A stretch of 64,000 nucleotides of DNA from positions 21,608,742 through 21,672,741 of the forward strand of contig JAMKCF010000003.1 in NCBI GenBank assembly GCA_023634235.1, read 5' to 3'. The notes below the pieces were generated by a model, which was given only the letters and a program-made list of their open reading frames with translations, did not search any database and had not been told where the DNA came from. Position 1 is the first letter of the stretch; the number at the start of each line of letters is the position of its first letter. Below are positions 1-12,700 of the stretch, piece after piece. The translations under genes and the position numbers were made by a program. The stretch comes from Pisaster brevispinus (taxonomy: Eukaryota; Echinodermata; Asteroidea; Forcipulatida; Asteriidae).

Positions 1-1400
1 TGCGCTATTGATAGACCTAGAACGAATTACAAATTACTTAGTACTAATGGACAAATCGCAGAATATTTACCCCAAAACCAGCAGTGGGGTGGCACGAGAT
101 AATAATTAAAAAGCCATTAATATGCGTGTTGAGTCACTCTTCAAACTAGCATGACAAACTTAGCTAGCATAAATAATTACCGTTAATTGACGTTTTATAC
201 TGGTCATCAATAAGCAAGAATGTCAAATAGACAGTTAGAAACATGCTGTACCTCAGCCATCTTGGGAGTGACCATTCCAGTCAGTCAGTGTAACCAAACA
301 GAAGCCTCAAAGGCAAAGTGGACTGAGTCTGTCTTGATGGTTAAAAATCGGTACGAGGAATTTAGACATGTTTACTTCAGCGAACTCGATCTTTGTTTTT
401 GTATACCATAAAGATGTGAGCCAACGATGCCTGAAGAGGGAGACATATCAGAAACCAACGTAGTAGGTATTGTTCTTTGGTCTCTGTTTGCTCTTCTACT
501 CCTCTTGGTGATCATCGCTGCCGTGATGCTCTATCTTCGCAGACAGGGAAGACTACCCTCCTTCAAGAAGCGAACAGCGTAAGTTTCTTTCATCTCAGTG
601 TATGGGCGCTTCTGATGCGCATTATTATTATTTTTTTAAAAGATGTAGTGGTTGAATTGTGAACTTCTCGCAAAAAGGCAAGTTTTATTAAATATCTTTT
701 AACAACAAGTGCTCACAACTAAACACAAGGAACTCTGTTCATGTTTATGAATAATTGATATTTAATTTCATGCAAACTGCTTTGATTGATTGTAAACTTG
801 AATGGCGCATTAATTTGGTTAAAGTAACTAACGTCTTTCTATAACAATTTTGTACAGAAAACCCGCTGAATTGCCAAGTGTTGAGGTGGGAGCAAGTTTG
901 AGTAAGTATAAGGCAGGAGTTCGGACCCACCGATAACTTTCTATCAATGTTTTGTTTTCAAGGAAAGCGAGTTTTTAAAAAGTTGGTTGCGATGTGCAAT
1001 TGTTTGACAGAAGTAGAGTCATTTAGCGCGTGTGTGTAGCACTGTTGATTCTTTAGGTGTTGGTAATCACAAATACAATATGACATCATACATTTGAAAC
1101 GGAAGCCGCAAAAGGAAACCTATGCCTACCTGCTGTTAAAACCGTTTTAAACTTGTTTGACAAATTATGTTGGATCTAGGTATCAACAGACTGCAGTTAC
1201 CTGAACCATCAACACAAGACGACAATGTTGACTACTCATACATGCCTTATCTACCAACGACGAAACCAAATTTGGAAAATCAAGCTTACGCTTCTGTACA
1301 TGAAGAAGAGGGGAGCTCCCACGATGTTACGAACGGGCAGGAAGATGAAGAAACCACCGACGATCAAAAATACCTACTTTGGTTTGATCCCCACTGTTGA
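1..1400 (+). CDS. Gene 0: 3' part of class II EGF-like type I membrane receptor
   Basis: Partial gene; the window opens inside its intron 3, so signal peptide and EGF-like exons lie upstream. Visible coding exons are 414-578 (stalk and transmembrane), 858-901 (juxtamembrane) and 1180-1400 (tail). Exon 4 opens with Cys-Glu-Pro, then a short acidic stalk, a ~26-residue hydrophobic helix (VVGIVLWSLFALLLLLV...) and a basic stop-transfer RRQGR. Phases match the other copies. The tail keeps DYSYMPYLP and AYASV. Relative to gene 1, two bases are missing just after the codons for EETT, so translation shifts and stops at TGA 1398-1400 after KYLLWFDPHC. The old C-terminal half stays open in another frame to 1600. 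Nearly identical to gene 3, which carries the same lesion. A Gly-to-Trp change inside the helix (VLW for VLG) is private to this copy. Function unknown; membrane receptor by architecture. Confidence 0.65.
285..413 (+). pseudogene. Relic of a third EGF-like exon, upstream of gene 0 exon 4
   Basis: In frame with exon 4, the bases just before its acceptor read SQCNQTEASKAKW... through VYFSELDLCFCIP, then TAA, AGA, TGT-GAG-CCA. The CNQT start and the VY...CFC end align with exon 3 of gene 2 (CNGNQT...CVYRSD...CIC), with the final cysteine now in exon 4. Its T-rich end serves as the pyrimidine tract before the TAAAG acceptor. Confidence 0.5.
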
Positions 1401-2110
1401 ACAAAAAGACAGAGAATGAAGCTCCTGGAACCGCTGAAAGCGAAGGCGTGTCCTCCGCGACAGGGGATATTGCTCGGGAGGATGTTAACATTTCTTTTCC
1501 ATTGACTCAACATAAGTTTGGTAATATAACCTCTGATGGATACGAGATTACAATGGTGAAGCCAACATTGAGCTCGACCATTTGGGACCCGTTGAAGTGA
1601 CGAGTTTTGTTTTCTTCACCCATTAAAACACGTGGGACCAAAACGTCATCCAATATTCTTGAGACTTCCAACAATGAGACCTTATACCAGTTTTGTAGAA
1701 CCAAGAAACAAATTTTTGCTAGAATGGCATTCAACAGAATGAACATAAAAAACAAAACTTTAAGACTGGAAACAGACTGCAGCAAGATTAAAATTGAAGC
1801 GTTTTCTCCGTTTGACATCGCAGCACGCGAGGAGATTTACACTTTTTCAAACTTTAAACGTTCGGGCAAATGTTTGAGCTAAGTGGAGTCTATCCGTCTG
1901 AAGTAAACTGAACTCCTACTCATTGAAACGTGTTAACTAATACTCTTGCAAACGTTTATTCGTTGGCGGCGCATATCTTCTTCCAATCAGAAACTTAAAC
2001 ATTACTCTCTAGGGTTACCAACATGTCTACCTGTGCCCGTATAAAACAACATGTAAATGTTACATAACCAGCAGAGATCAGTGTCACAGCCCCATACAAC
2101 TACCTTTTTA

Positions 2111-2116
2111 AATAAA
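2111..2116 (+). terminator. Polyadenylation signal, gene 0
   Basis: AATAAA ~710 nt after the stop, in a block conserved after every class II gene. Confidence 0.35.
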
Positions 2117-3170
2117 GATTTTCAGCTTTTTAAATTAGACGTAGTTGCGGCAGCTAAAACACAGTTTGATTCTAATCAGAATGTCTAGAACACGAATCAT
2201 CTTTTAGAAAAATGTTTTTGTACTAAGATTTATACGGCTCATGTAACGTGATTATTATAGTATGTATTTTGCACTGTATTATTGCGGAATTCAGGCGGAC
2301 ATTCTGTTACAGCTTAATCGTACTATGTACAATGAAAATTAAAGGTACGAGCATAAAGCTGCCCGCCAATTTAACAGTTAACCTATTATAACCTTTGTTT
2401 GGAATTAAATAATTGTTTTGAGTTTTGTAAATATGACGTCATTGGTGCAGCCGGAACACTTTTGTTTATAAATCAACATTTATAGTAACACATCTGTATT
2501 TTTTTCCATAAGACTTTGATGAGTAAACTTGCAAATGTATTTTTTTTTAACAAACTGTGTTTATTAGAAATATTATGAGTTTTTGTAGTCTGTATTTACA
2601 CAATTTGCGCAACTATTTTTTGAATTTAACTAAGAATTTGAAATGACAGGACACACAAAGAAACTTTGCGCCATTTTGCGCTCCTTGGTGATTCCGAACT
2701 GGATGCAGTTTTCTAAAAGTTGATTTTATTAATCATTCAGACCATAAACCCATCAGGATGAATGAAATAAGGGCAAGTTGGTTTTGTGTTGTTCGACTGA
2801 CACGCGGCCTTGGATAATGTGGCTGCTTTATTGCATCACACACGGACAGTGAGCAGGTTGGCTGCCCTGCACGCAAAAAGAAAAAACCCAAGTTTGACAA
2901 AAAGTCACGTGAAGCCTGCTGTCTGAAGCTACAGAGTACGAATCTATATTATGGAAGACCCAAACTCGATAGAAACTTAAGAAAACAAAGGTGAAAGAAT
3001 TAGAACATTTTGTATTATTATTTCTACTACATTGCCACATTTTCTTGGTAACAAACCCACATGGGAGGTACTGTACATAGCTCTATAGTAATTTTTCTGA
3101 AACGAAAGTTGTTGTGCTGTAGGAATCGTTTAGTAAGAAAAGAACCGGTGTCCTAGGGAAAATTGTCCCT

Positions 3171-3302
3171 GGAGATTCTGTCCACCAATTATGGGAAATT
3201 AACATGGGCTAAAGGAGGTTAATTGAAAAGAGGGCGCTATTAGAAGAAACTTGTACTTAGGTCGCCGTTTGAGAGACAGAATGTCCAGGGGACAGAATCT
3301 CC
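3171..3302. repeat. Small inverted-repeat element downstream of gene 0
   Basis: GGAGATTCTGTCC at the left and its exact complement GGACAGAATCTCC at the right enclose ~106 bp. It could fold as a hairpin or be a miniature transposon. Confidence 0.4.
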
Positions 3303-3362
3303 TGCCACACCGGCAGTGGTGTTTGATCAGAAGAGGTGACTACGGGCTCGAAAAGTCTTTGT

Positions 3363-3520
3363 CGATTGATTGATTGATCTGTTAATTTGATTGACTAATT
3401 GGTTGGTTTGTTAAAATATCGGTTGATTGGTTAATAAGTTGATTTGGTAGATTATTTTTTGATTGATTGATTTGTTGATTGGTTGGGTTGATTTATGGAT
3501 TGGTTTCTGTTGATTATCAT
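3363..3520. repeat. Degenerate TTGATTGA/TTGGTTGA tract
   Basis: About 160 bp of imperfect 4-bp TTGA/TTGG units, preceded by ggtgactacgggctcgaaaa. The same lead sequence recurs ~1.2 kb further on (4546-4576) without the tract. A second short tract lies at 3918-3985. Confidence 0.6.
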
Positions 3521-6500
3521 TCAATTCAATCCAATTTAACCGTCACCATTTATTTCCATATTGCACATTGTACATAAGTAATTCAGAGAAGGTTAGTATT
3601 GAACAAAGCTGCATGATGTTTAAAGAGCTACTAATAACTATGAGACACGATGAAGCAGAAGCAAATGGCGGATGCCGTATTCAAAGACTATGTCTTGAAG
3701 AGTAATGCCTTTATAAAACAGGATACTTGACTTCTAAAACACAAGTTAAGTTACAACAGATCGTACAGGACAGACAGGGGACAGAACACGACAAACAAAC
3801 AATCAAGCTAACACGACCTAACGAGCTCAGACAGAACAAGGAGGTAAATCATAACGAGAAAAACCCACAGAGGTGAAGGATGAAAAGTGAAGAAGCTATA
3901 CTGTAGATAATTAGATAATAATCATTTAATTGGTTGAATGATTGACTCATTGGGTTATTAATTTGTTGCTTGGTTGATTGGTTGAAGTTTGCTGAAGATA
4001 CCCATATCCACAAGAAATTAGTAAATGTCATTTACAGGAAAAGTTTAACATTAAAAGGCTTAACATTAAAAATGTTTAATATTAACTGTTTGCATATACA
4101 GTTTTTGTCCCTGTCCTAATCTACTCACGCAACAATTTACTGAAATGTGAGGGTGTGCAAATTCGTACAAAAACTGTTGTCCAATGCAAAGTTTAAGGTT
4201 TAAATTGTACACAATGTATTGACACGGCAACCTTAAAACTACAATTAAATTCATGGGTACTGTTTGCTCCAATTCTAGTCTGATGCGTGTTTAGTTCCTT
4301 GCATTGGCACCGCCTCCACTTTGCAACAAAAAAAACAGGATTGGAGTTGTTGATACAACAATGTATACTTTTTCCAGCAAAAAGACGGAAGTGAACATGT
4401 CCTTGTACCCCATCAAATCAGCCGTTAAGGATATGCATCTCTCGATATAGACAATTGTGACAAGTGGTTAAATGTCTGTCGCGGTGATAGCGTTAACGGC
4501 TCTCTCGTCGAAACTATACTCTCGTAAAAAAAATTGCGGGCTCGAGGTGACTACGGGCTCGAAAAGCCTTTGTCGATTTACCAATCTATGACCATATTTT
4601 TAAGTGTATATTTCACATGTGAATTGGTGTGTTTATTGTTATTTAGAGAATAGAAATGGCCCATTTTCTCCAAAAGAAACATTTCCCTTTACTCATGTAC
4701 CTAGCCTGATCTCACTTCCAAAATAATAACATACCCGAGATTAATATCTGATATATTATTATCGCTACTAACATTTGAAAATAGGTAGATTAATAATGCT
4801 TGTTTTTCTACCATAAAAAAGAAGAAGATAAATCTGGGACGGCCTTACTTCCTAATCTCTTTTACAAGACATAACCAGACTGTTTGCCAAAATGTTGTCA
4901 AAGACACATTTCCCCTTAATATTTCCCCTGTCTGTATCACGACATAAACATGCCAGGGTTTCATTTTGTTCGATACGGGGCATGGTGTTCCCTTCCCCAC
5001 CTCCCTGTGTTTTAACTGCTTGCTTCTTCAGAATAAAGATCTGATAAGAGTAAGTTGCCAAAATTTGTATGGCACAAATAATGTCAAAATTGTCTACTCA
5101 ATCTTTGGTTTGCACTCGACAAAATTGCAACTGAAATTATTTCTGTTGCAAATGTCTCCAAAAATGGTCCTAAACAACACATCAAAAAAAGTAGAAATAA
5201 GGAAATTGGGGAAATATGCTTAACTTGCAAGAGTTCAAATCGGACGGTTTGACCTCCATTTTTATTAACAATGTATGTAAGCACAGGCCCTGATATTTGT
5301 AGAAATGATTCATTATCACTCACTATTTGCATGGATACGATCACCACATATTTCCCAATGCATAGTTGAACAACAGAAATTCCAAGCAGGACGTCAATTT
5401 TCAAGATGGTCGCCATTTTCCCTCCAAAACCTTTTTATCACTTGTCGATAAGATAAGAATCTGATAAAATTTACAGCTAAAATAGAAAAAGGAGTTCAAA
5501 ACTGAAAGAAATTGAATAAAATACCTAATTTTTACCAGAAAAAAGTGTAACTTTTTGTTTGAATGGCCTCGGCTAGTAATTCTCATTTAAGGTATACATT
5601 ACACTGTGTTGAATTTACAAAAAACCGAATTTATGTGTTTTTACTCGAACGCTGCAATTTATTGACTGAGCAGCGGCATAATGTACCCTTCTACTTTCTC
5701 CCAGAGTACAGACTATTTTGATTGAATAATCTTTTCATCGAAGGCTTTTGCTAGTCCAACCAATCAGATTGTTCTGTCCACTTTTTGGCTAATTCGCTAT
5801 AGGGTGTGTACAAACCGCCAAGCAGAAGTCCCAAGTCTGTCGCCAGAGGGCGCTTTACGTAGATCCCTGACTTTGAACCAAATTGGCTGGGGAAATACCC
5901 TTTCTGCAATACCGAAGGACATCGACAGTGCTCAGTAATTTTGTTTACAAAAGGACCTTTACAGCTTGCACTTTTAAAATCGAGTCAAAGCACGTCAACA
6001 CATACGGTTTTTTTTAGAGCATAGTTCTGGAGTGAGGTCAATTTGATGAACCGAAACGCTAGCTGTTTTTTTTTTTTTTTTATTAAAGGAAAAACTGCAG
6101 TAATTAATTAATCGTTCCTCAGATTCAAATGTTTTTGGGTGAAAAACTATCAAAACTATTGACTTCGAAGGGAAACCTTTTCAAAATAGTTATCAACGGC
6201 TGCAGTGATTCTCGCCAAGTTGGTTTTTATGACCATAATTTTTTTTACCAATCTTTGACCCCACTATTAAATGTAGATTTTCACAAGTGGATTTTATGGT
6301 GTGTTTATTGTTACCTAAAGGATTAAATGAGCCGTTCCTTCCAAATACCAAAATCTGTATTTAATTTGACCTACCCCTTTAACATATCCTTTTCCCCATG
6401 TAACTAGCCTGATCTTACTTCCAAAAGAATAACATACCCGAGAATGATGTCTGACGTATAAATCTTTCTACTCTTTGTCGTACCACAAAACACCTAGTCA

Positions 6501-6591
6501 AGCAAGAAGCGGGTATACTGAGCGATACCGAACTCGTGACTTTGCAGTAAAAACGAACATTAAATAACACAGTGAACTTCCTGCTATGCTG

Positions 6592-6598
6592 TATGTAA
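6592..6598 (+). promoter_or_regulatory. Degenerate TATA-like site, gene 1
   Basis: TATGTAA lies 127 nt before the gene 1 ATG, at the place where genes 2, 3 and 6 have a better TATA box. Confidence 0.3.
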
Positions 6599-6718
6599 CA
6601 GTTAGTGTTAGACGTAGATTTAGTAAAATATATCACTTTGGAGCTGGATGTAATTTACTGTACAATAAAAAGTAGTTTCAGTGTTAGGTTTCACCGATTT
6701 ACAAACCAAGCAATTGCG

Positions 6719-9700
6719 ATGACGAGGACGGCACAAGCGGGACTCGGACCAAGGACAGTCGCACTAAGTTTGAAAGTGTTCATCGTGGTGATGTGTTGTG
6801 CTCATGAACGACTTGGTATTTGTACAGCACAGCGGACGCTTCCAGATACATTGCGGAATTATGTTCCAGAGATGAGGGAACATTTCTGTAGTGAAGGGTG
6901 AGACTGTGTGTGCCAAGTTTAATATTTGTATGAAAAGAAAGGCTGACTTTCTGATTATGACATCTAGGCTATAAATTTAGAGACATTTATACTTTATAAA
7001 AGGAAGTGGTTGCATTTGACAGTTTCTGTAGGTTTTCCTACCGGTAAAGGGACAATGTGAATAGTTTATGTGTTTATTTTATTTACTGTGGCTCATTAAT
7101 CAGAAACACCGTGGTGGCATTACCACACTGCAACAACAGGGGTGTTCAAATTGACACCATAGGCAATGACACACATATAGAAAAAAAATCAAACACAAAA
7201 AAGAAGCAAATCAAAGATTTACACCATGCACGCGTAATTATATTGGAGCAGGCATTGTTGTTATAATATGACTTTTTAATCAAGGAAATGAAAAGAGCGG
7301 TGACAAGGTCATCAGAGTCCGTTTTATTCATTTCTAACTGTGTTAACCCTATCAGTCCCATATACTTTGTACACAGCTAACCCCCATATCCCGCATACTT
7401 TTCAAACACATACTTTTATTGAGTGTTTTCATAAAAAAAATCATTTAAAAATTACCATAAAGTATTTTGTTACAATATTTTGGGATAATGTTTATCGGGT
7501 AATTGTCTTTATTTCTGGATAGGTTTCGTTGACCTCTGTGACCTCATTGACCTTTAACTTCCTGTGAAAGCGGAAGTTGTAAACAAATCATAAATTAAAT
7601 GCTTTTAAATTTTTGTCATTTTGGCTTATGTTTTTCAGTATTAGTTTTGATATAATACAAACAATTATAGTTTACATGCAATACAAGTTTTAAGACATTA
7701 TTGTAGCTTGGTGTGTCGATAAATTCCGTAGCTAGAACGCTTTTCCTTTGCGTTGTTGTTCATGATCTCTGGCCACGTACGCATATGCTGATGGCGGCCG
7801 CCATCTTGAAACTTTGTTTACTTTCGTTCAGATGAACTACTCAAACTTTGACGAAGTTATTAAATGGTTTTAGCTCTGATCAACTGCCAGAAAATCTATC
7901 CATATGTGGTATGGACATTTCTAAAGACATCTGCAATACTGTGGACATTTCTAAGGCCAAAGAATCTGTGAAAATTTGGAAACAAAAATAGCAAAAAAAC
8001 AGAGGGCCACACGGCTATGTCGTGCATCGCTCGTGACACATGTGTGGAAATCCAAACTCGTTATGTGTGTACAGTTCCGCAAACGATAGAAAATACTTCC
8101 AAAAACCAATCAAAACAACACATTTTTCTGATTAATTATTAAATATACACACCTGAATTAATAGTATAGTATTTGCTAAGTCACCAGTAGTCAAGAAAGG
8201 AAATCACAGAGGGAAAACGAGCTACATTTTGAAGAAAATCTTTACGTCAAATTTTTTTCGCTTTGGACTTCGCGCAGACTCAACGGAAAGTGGAACGGAA
8301 GGTGTAAAAAGTCCCGGATGCAGTCTGCTATACCTCTCTAAACTATACCAACAGAGGGCGAATTTCATCGTGTAGTTGGTGTTGTATTTTTGTTTTCATA
8401 GTGCATTTGGTGCGAGCGTGACAGCAGTTATTGTGCGGCGACCGCGCAACCCGGGATATCCCGGGAGCGGGATCTGAGTGCGCGCTACGTAAACCGGGAT
8501 ATCCCGGGTGCGGGACTGAAAGGGTTAATATCACACGTTTAAACATGGTCATGTGATCTCCCCTCGACCAATCAGAATGGATAAACTGTCCAAGGTATTT
8601 ATGAATGATATTTATTGTTCTGGCATTTATGCCTCTTTAGAAAGTGTACCAGCGAAGTCATCGTAAACTCATGAACACGTGACCCTAATGGTGTGGTGAT
8701 TGTATTCAAATGTTACAAATTATTCAAGTTATTGTCTGTTTAGAATTACAACGTGCGGTTATTCTGGCAATTGTGGAAACAACCTAAACTCACTGTGTGA
8801 GCAGATTTGCAACCCAACCTGCCCATTTAGCTGCTGGACCACGTCACTAGGTAGGTTTACGTCTTGAACCAATCAATACACAGATTAAAGAGCGTGAAAG
8901 GTTCTGGATGGGGAACTCGGGCTGAGATGTGAAATGTTCATGATAGACGCCATTTCAGCAAGCATCTCTTTTCATACAAATGCATACAAACGGAACATTG
9001 CTATCAATCAATAACAAAACATTTGCTTGCTAAAATAGTGCACATTATATACCCTCCTTCCGCATTTTCAAAAGTTCTCTAGAGATGTTTATGGAACTTT
9101 CTAAAACCACTGTTTAAAACTATATCGTCGTTTAACCAAATGTCAAACAAGCAGTTGCCATGGTAACAGCTGATCCCCGACAACAACTTTCTTGTCAATA
9201 TGACTCAAGCAAAATATTGAGGTAACTTTGAAAATTGTGTGGTGATCCGATGCAGCGTTACCAGGTTACGGACCGAAATAATGGTTGGGTCACATTAAGC
9301 CAACCCCTTATAAGTAAAAAAAAAAAAAAAACCTTGAAAATCTCTTATAACTTAAAAAATAGTTTACTTCAAAAAAACCCATTATTACAAGGTAACTGTC
9401 AAAACTCTTGGGTAGTTCTTGTCAAGCAAAACAATGGTCTTTGTTTAACTAATTTTTGTAAAGTAATGCAAAAGTGATATTCAGTTGCAACATTGTATAA
9501 CAATGCCCCCCCCATTTCTCAGGAATAGGTGAGTGCATTTCGAACAATTCAACCTAGAAAATGTCAATGAATTGTGTCATAAACAGACAAATAGCTTTGT
9601 ATAAACAATCAAACAATCGCATAAATATTTGTTATCACATTATATTGTATCAATTATTAGTTGTGATCAAGATATCTTGAATATTCTCACTAACTTAACA

Positions 9701-12700
9701 ACTAGGTTAAAAAATATCTTTCAAAATAACTTTTATACTAAAACGGTATATACTGTTAGGAAACAGAGCAGTCCTGTTATAGACATTCATGTAAGCCTCA
9801 AATTCAATTAACTACAATGATCTAACAAATTATGTGGCAACATATTTTGCTAAGTGTGATGATATTTTCCCTTTTCAAATTGAATCTGTCTGTTGTTCCT
9901 TGTAGATACCACTCCCCTCTGCAACGAAAATCAGAATCGACTTTGTGGCTACAGCGACGCCGTCGTTTGTCAGGACGACCGAGGCACGTCCGTCAACCAT
10001 TCTGGTGCACTGTCAACATTCCGCATCTGTGCAAACCAAGGATTTTATACCAGGTAAAACTTCGCTCTCAATATCGAATGATTCATGTTCGGGTGGAAAG
10101 TTGTTTGGCGGGGTCAGGTTGTTAATGGCGCCGGCAGCGTTGGGTGGGTTGACTTAGCGGTACCCCCGTTTTGCCCTGCTTATTGAGTGGTTCGAACGGA
10201 CAATTAAATGGCAGCCTAGCGTGGAAACTAAAATTACTCGACTTCTACCCGGCTAGCTGTATACTCATACTCGTGTAGTCCACGATCGATACTTGACTGA
10301 AAAAATAACCTCTACTCAAAGTCATGTATTCGATACTCGATTGAATGTACTCGATGGACTCGATTTTAAGTACTCGTGGTCAAATCAAGGATTAGAGGGA
10401 TGGAGCACTGGAATAAAGTAACATTGAAATTGTCTATGACATATTTATGCTTAAAAGGCCTAGTTATCAAAACACATTGACATATCAACATAAGTCAGAA
10501 ACAATACATGTTTTTATAACTCATTTTGCAGTATTTTATTTGATAAAGTATTCGTCCCCCAACTTGGAGATCTAAATGCTTGGTACTAGGCCGCTGGAAT
10601 CGGCTCTCGGATATCAGAATACACGGAACTAGTATTCATACTCGATGACCAAAGTACTCGTACTCGAGTACTACTCGGTAACCTTAGTACTTGACACCCA
10701 ACTATAAATTAACTGTCTGCAACACTGCCGTTTTCTTTTCTTTTTTACCATTTTTGAATAAATTAGGTTTGGAACACGACACGCGAATTTGTAAACGAAA
10801 TGGTAATTTTTTTATTTTATTGACCTGGTCGTTTGATTCTGATTAGCAAATTTTTTTTGTGCTAAGCATAATTACAAAAGTATAAAGTGGTCCTCTATTA
10901 AAAATTGCCCGGTATCAACAGTACGTGATAAAACTATCAGACATAAAGAAACTGTTGGAATTCACTGAATTAGCAAATCTCATGTTGACTAGCTGCAGGT
11001 TTAAGAAATTATTGAGGGCAGTGCAAACATTGAATCTCCCCAGCCACTCCCCCCCCACTTGTTCAGGTTACGCCCCAGTTATGGCAACTCTCTAGTGTTT
11101 TTTTTTTGTAACTGACCATTATATTTGATCTAACTTAATATAAAATTGATTGTCTTTTCAATAAATATTACTTACAAAGTTTTAATTTCGTTTTCAGAGA
11201 ATTTAAAGTGGGGTTGACTTTGCAGTGAATTTCGAAAACAATTGGAAAATGTACGGCATCATTGCGAAAAAGAAAACATTTTCCCCAAGCTAATTTTTTT
11301 TTCTTCACAAGACCAATATATCATCTCAACAATATGTGGTCGACATTCAAATTGGAGCACTACCATTGGGGTTATAAGCTGTCAAAAAATGGTATATTTT
11401 CATAATTTGAAAAAGTAAAAAAAACACCCCTATTTGAAATGATTGGTATAACCCACCCGCATACCTGGTGATTATTTCTATACAATCAATGCAGCCTCTA
11501 GGGACCCACCTACCCATGACTTTTAAAGAAAATATTTTCTATATCCAGTTTAATGGTAGCGAGGCCTTGAAAATAGGCAAATTTCACTATTCAAAAATGG
11601 AAAATATGGCAAAGTAAGCCTACAATTTTAATTGGGCTGTTGCCATGGTAACGAAGCTATTTTTTAAAAAGTTGTACTATTTTTGTTAATTTGGGACAAA
11701 GGTCCATCAAATATAAAGATATGAAGGAAATCCATTTTTTGGCCGTGGCCAACATTTTCCAAAAATCTTTGATATTTACAGTCCCTTACTCTTAATATGC
11801 GTGTTGATTCACTCTTCAAACTAGCAAGACAAACTTAGCTAGCATAAATAATTACCGTTAATTGACGTTTTATACTGGTCATCAATAAACAAGAATGTCA
11901 AATAGACAGTTAGAAACATGCTGTACCTCAGCCATCTTGGGGGTGACCATTCCAGTCAGTCAGTGTAACCAAACAGAAGCCTCAAAGGCAAAGTGGACTG
12001 AGTCTGTCTTGATGGTTAAAAATCGGTACGAGGAATTTAGACGTGTTTACTTCAGCGAACTCGATCTCTGTTTTTGTATACCATAAAGATGTGAGCCAAT
12101 GATGCCTGAAACCAACGTGGCAGCTATTGTTCTTGGGTCTCTGTTTGCTCTTCTACTCCTCTTGGTGATCATCGCTGCCGTGATGCTCTATCTTCGAGAA
12201 CAAGGGAGACTACCGTCCTTCATGAAGCGAACAGCGTAAGTTTCTTTCATCTCAGTGTATGGGCGCTTCTGATGCGCATTATTATTATTTTTTAAAAAGA
12301 TGTAGTGGTTGAATTGTGAACTTCTCGCAAAAAGGCAAGTTTTATTAAATATCTTTTAACAACAAGTGCTCACAACTAAACACAAGGAACTCTGTTCATA
12401 TTTATGAATAATTGATATTTAATTTCATGCAAACTGCTTTGATTGATTGTAAACTTGAATGGCGCATTAATTTGGTTAAAGTAACTAACGTCTTTCTATA
12501 ACAATTTTTTGTACAGAAAACCCGCTGAATTGCCAAGTGTTGAGGTGGGAGCAAGTTTGAGTAAGTATAGTGCAGGATTTCGGACCCACCGATAACTTTC
12601 TATCAATGTTTTGTTTTCAAGGAAAGCGAGTTTTTAAAAAGTTGGTTGCGATGTGCAATTGTTTGACAGAAGTAGAGTCATTTAGCGCGTGTGTGTAGCA

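Larger units (their letters stand above)
1401..6718. other. Spacer between genes 0 and 1
   Basis: Contains the dead tail remnant (to ~1600), the probable 3' UTR with AATAAA at 2111, the small inverted-repeat element, TTGATT tracts and the gene 1 promoter. Open frames here are short, are not kept in diverged copies and show no domain. I see no further gene. Confidence 0.5.

Noticed and set aside
220..411. 63-codon open frame starting MSNRQLETCC, present in five near-identical copies
   Set aside because: It ends at the TAA in the EGF relic before exon 4 and is broken in the gene 2 and gene 6 copies. Its conservation follows from recent duplication, so it is not listed as a gene.
1607..1882. 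91-codon open frame after class II tails (FSSPIKTRGTK...)
   Set aside because: No ATG at its start, different frame from the tail, no domain, and it lies in the probable 3' UTR.
3335..4576. Repeated gggctcgaaaagcctttgtc motif as a possible tRNA-like or mobile element end
   Set aside because: No cloverleaf or target duplication could be drawn from the sequence; kept only as part of the repeat description.
5084..5416. 110-codon minus-strand frame with hydrophobic stretches
   Set aside because: Intact only in recently duplicated spacers; broken in the diverged copies near 16.8-17.1 kb and 56.1-56.4 kb. No splice or domain support.
12024..12028. Use of the relic as an extra exon in class II genes (phase would fit)
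   Set aside because: The phase is compatible with a donor near GTACGAGG in class II, but in gene 6 it breaks the frame to the helix, and in gene 2 the relic has a stop. Skipping it gives better cysteine spacing in every copy.
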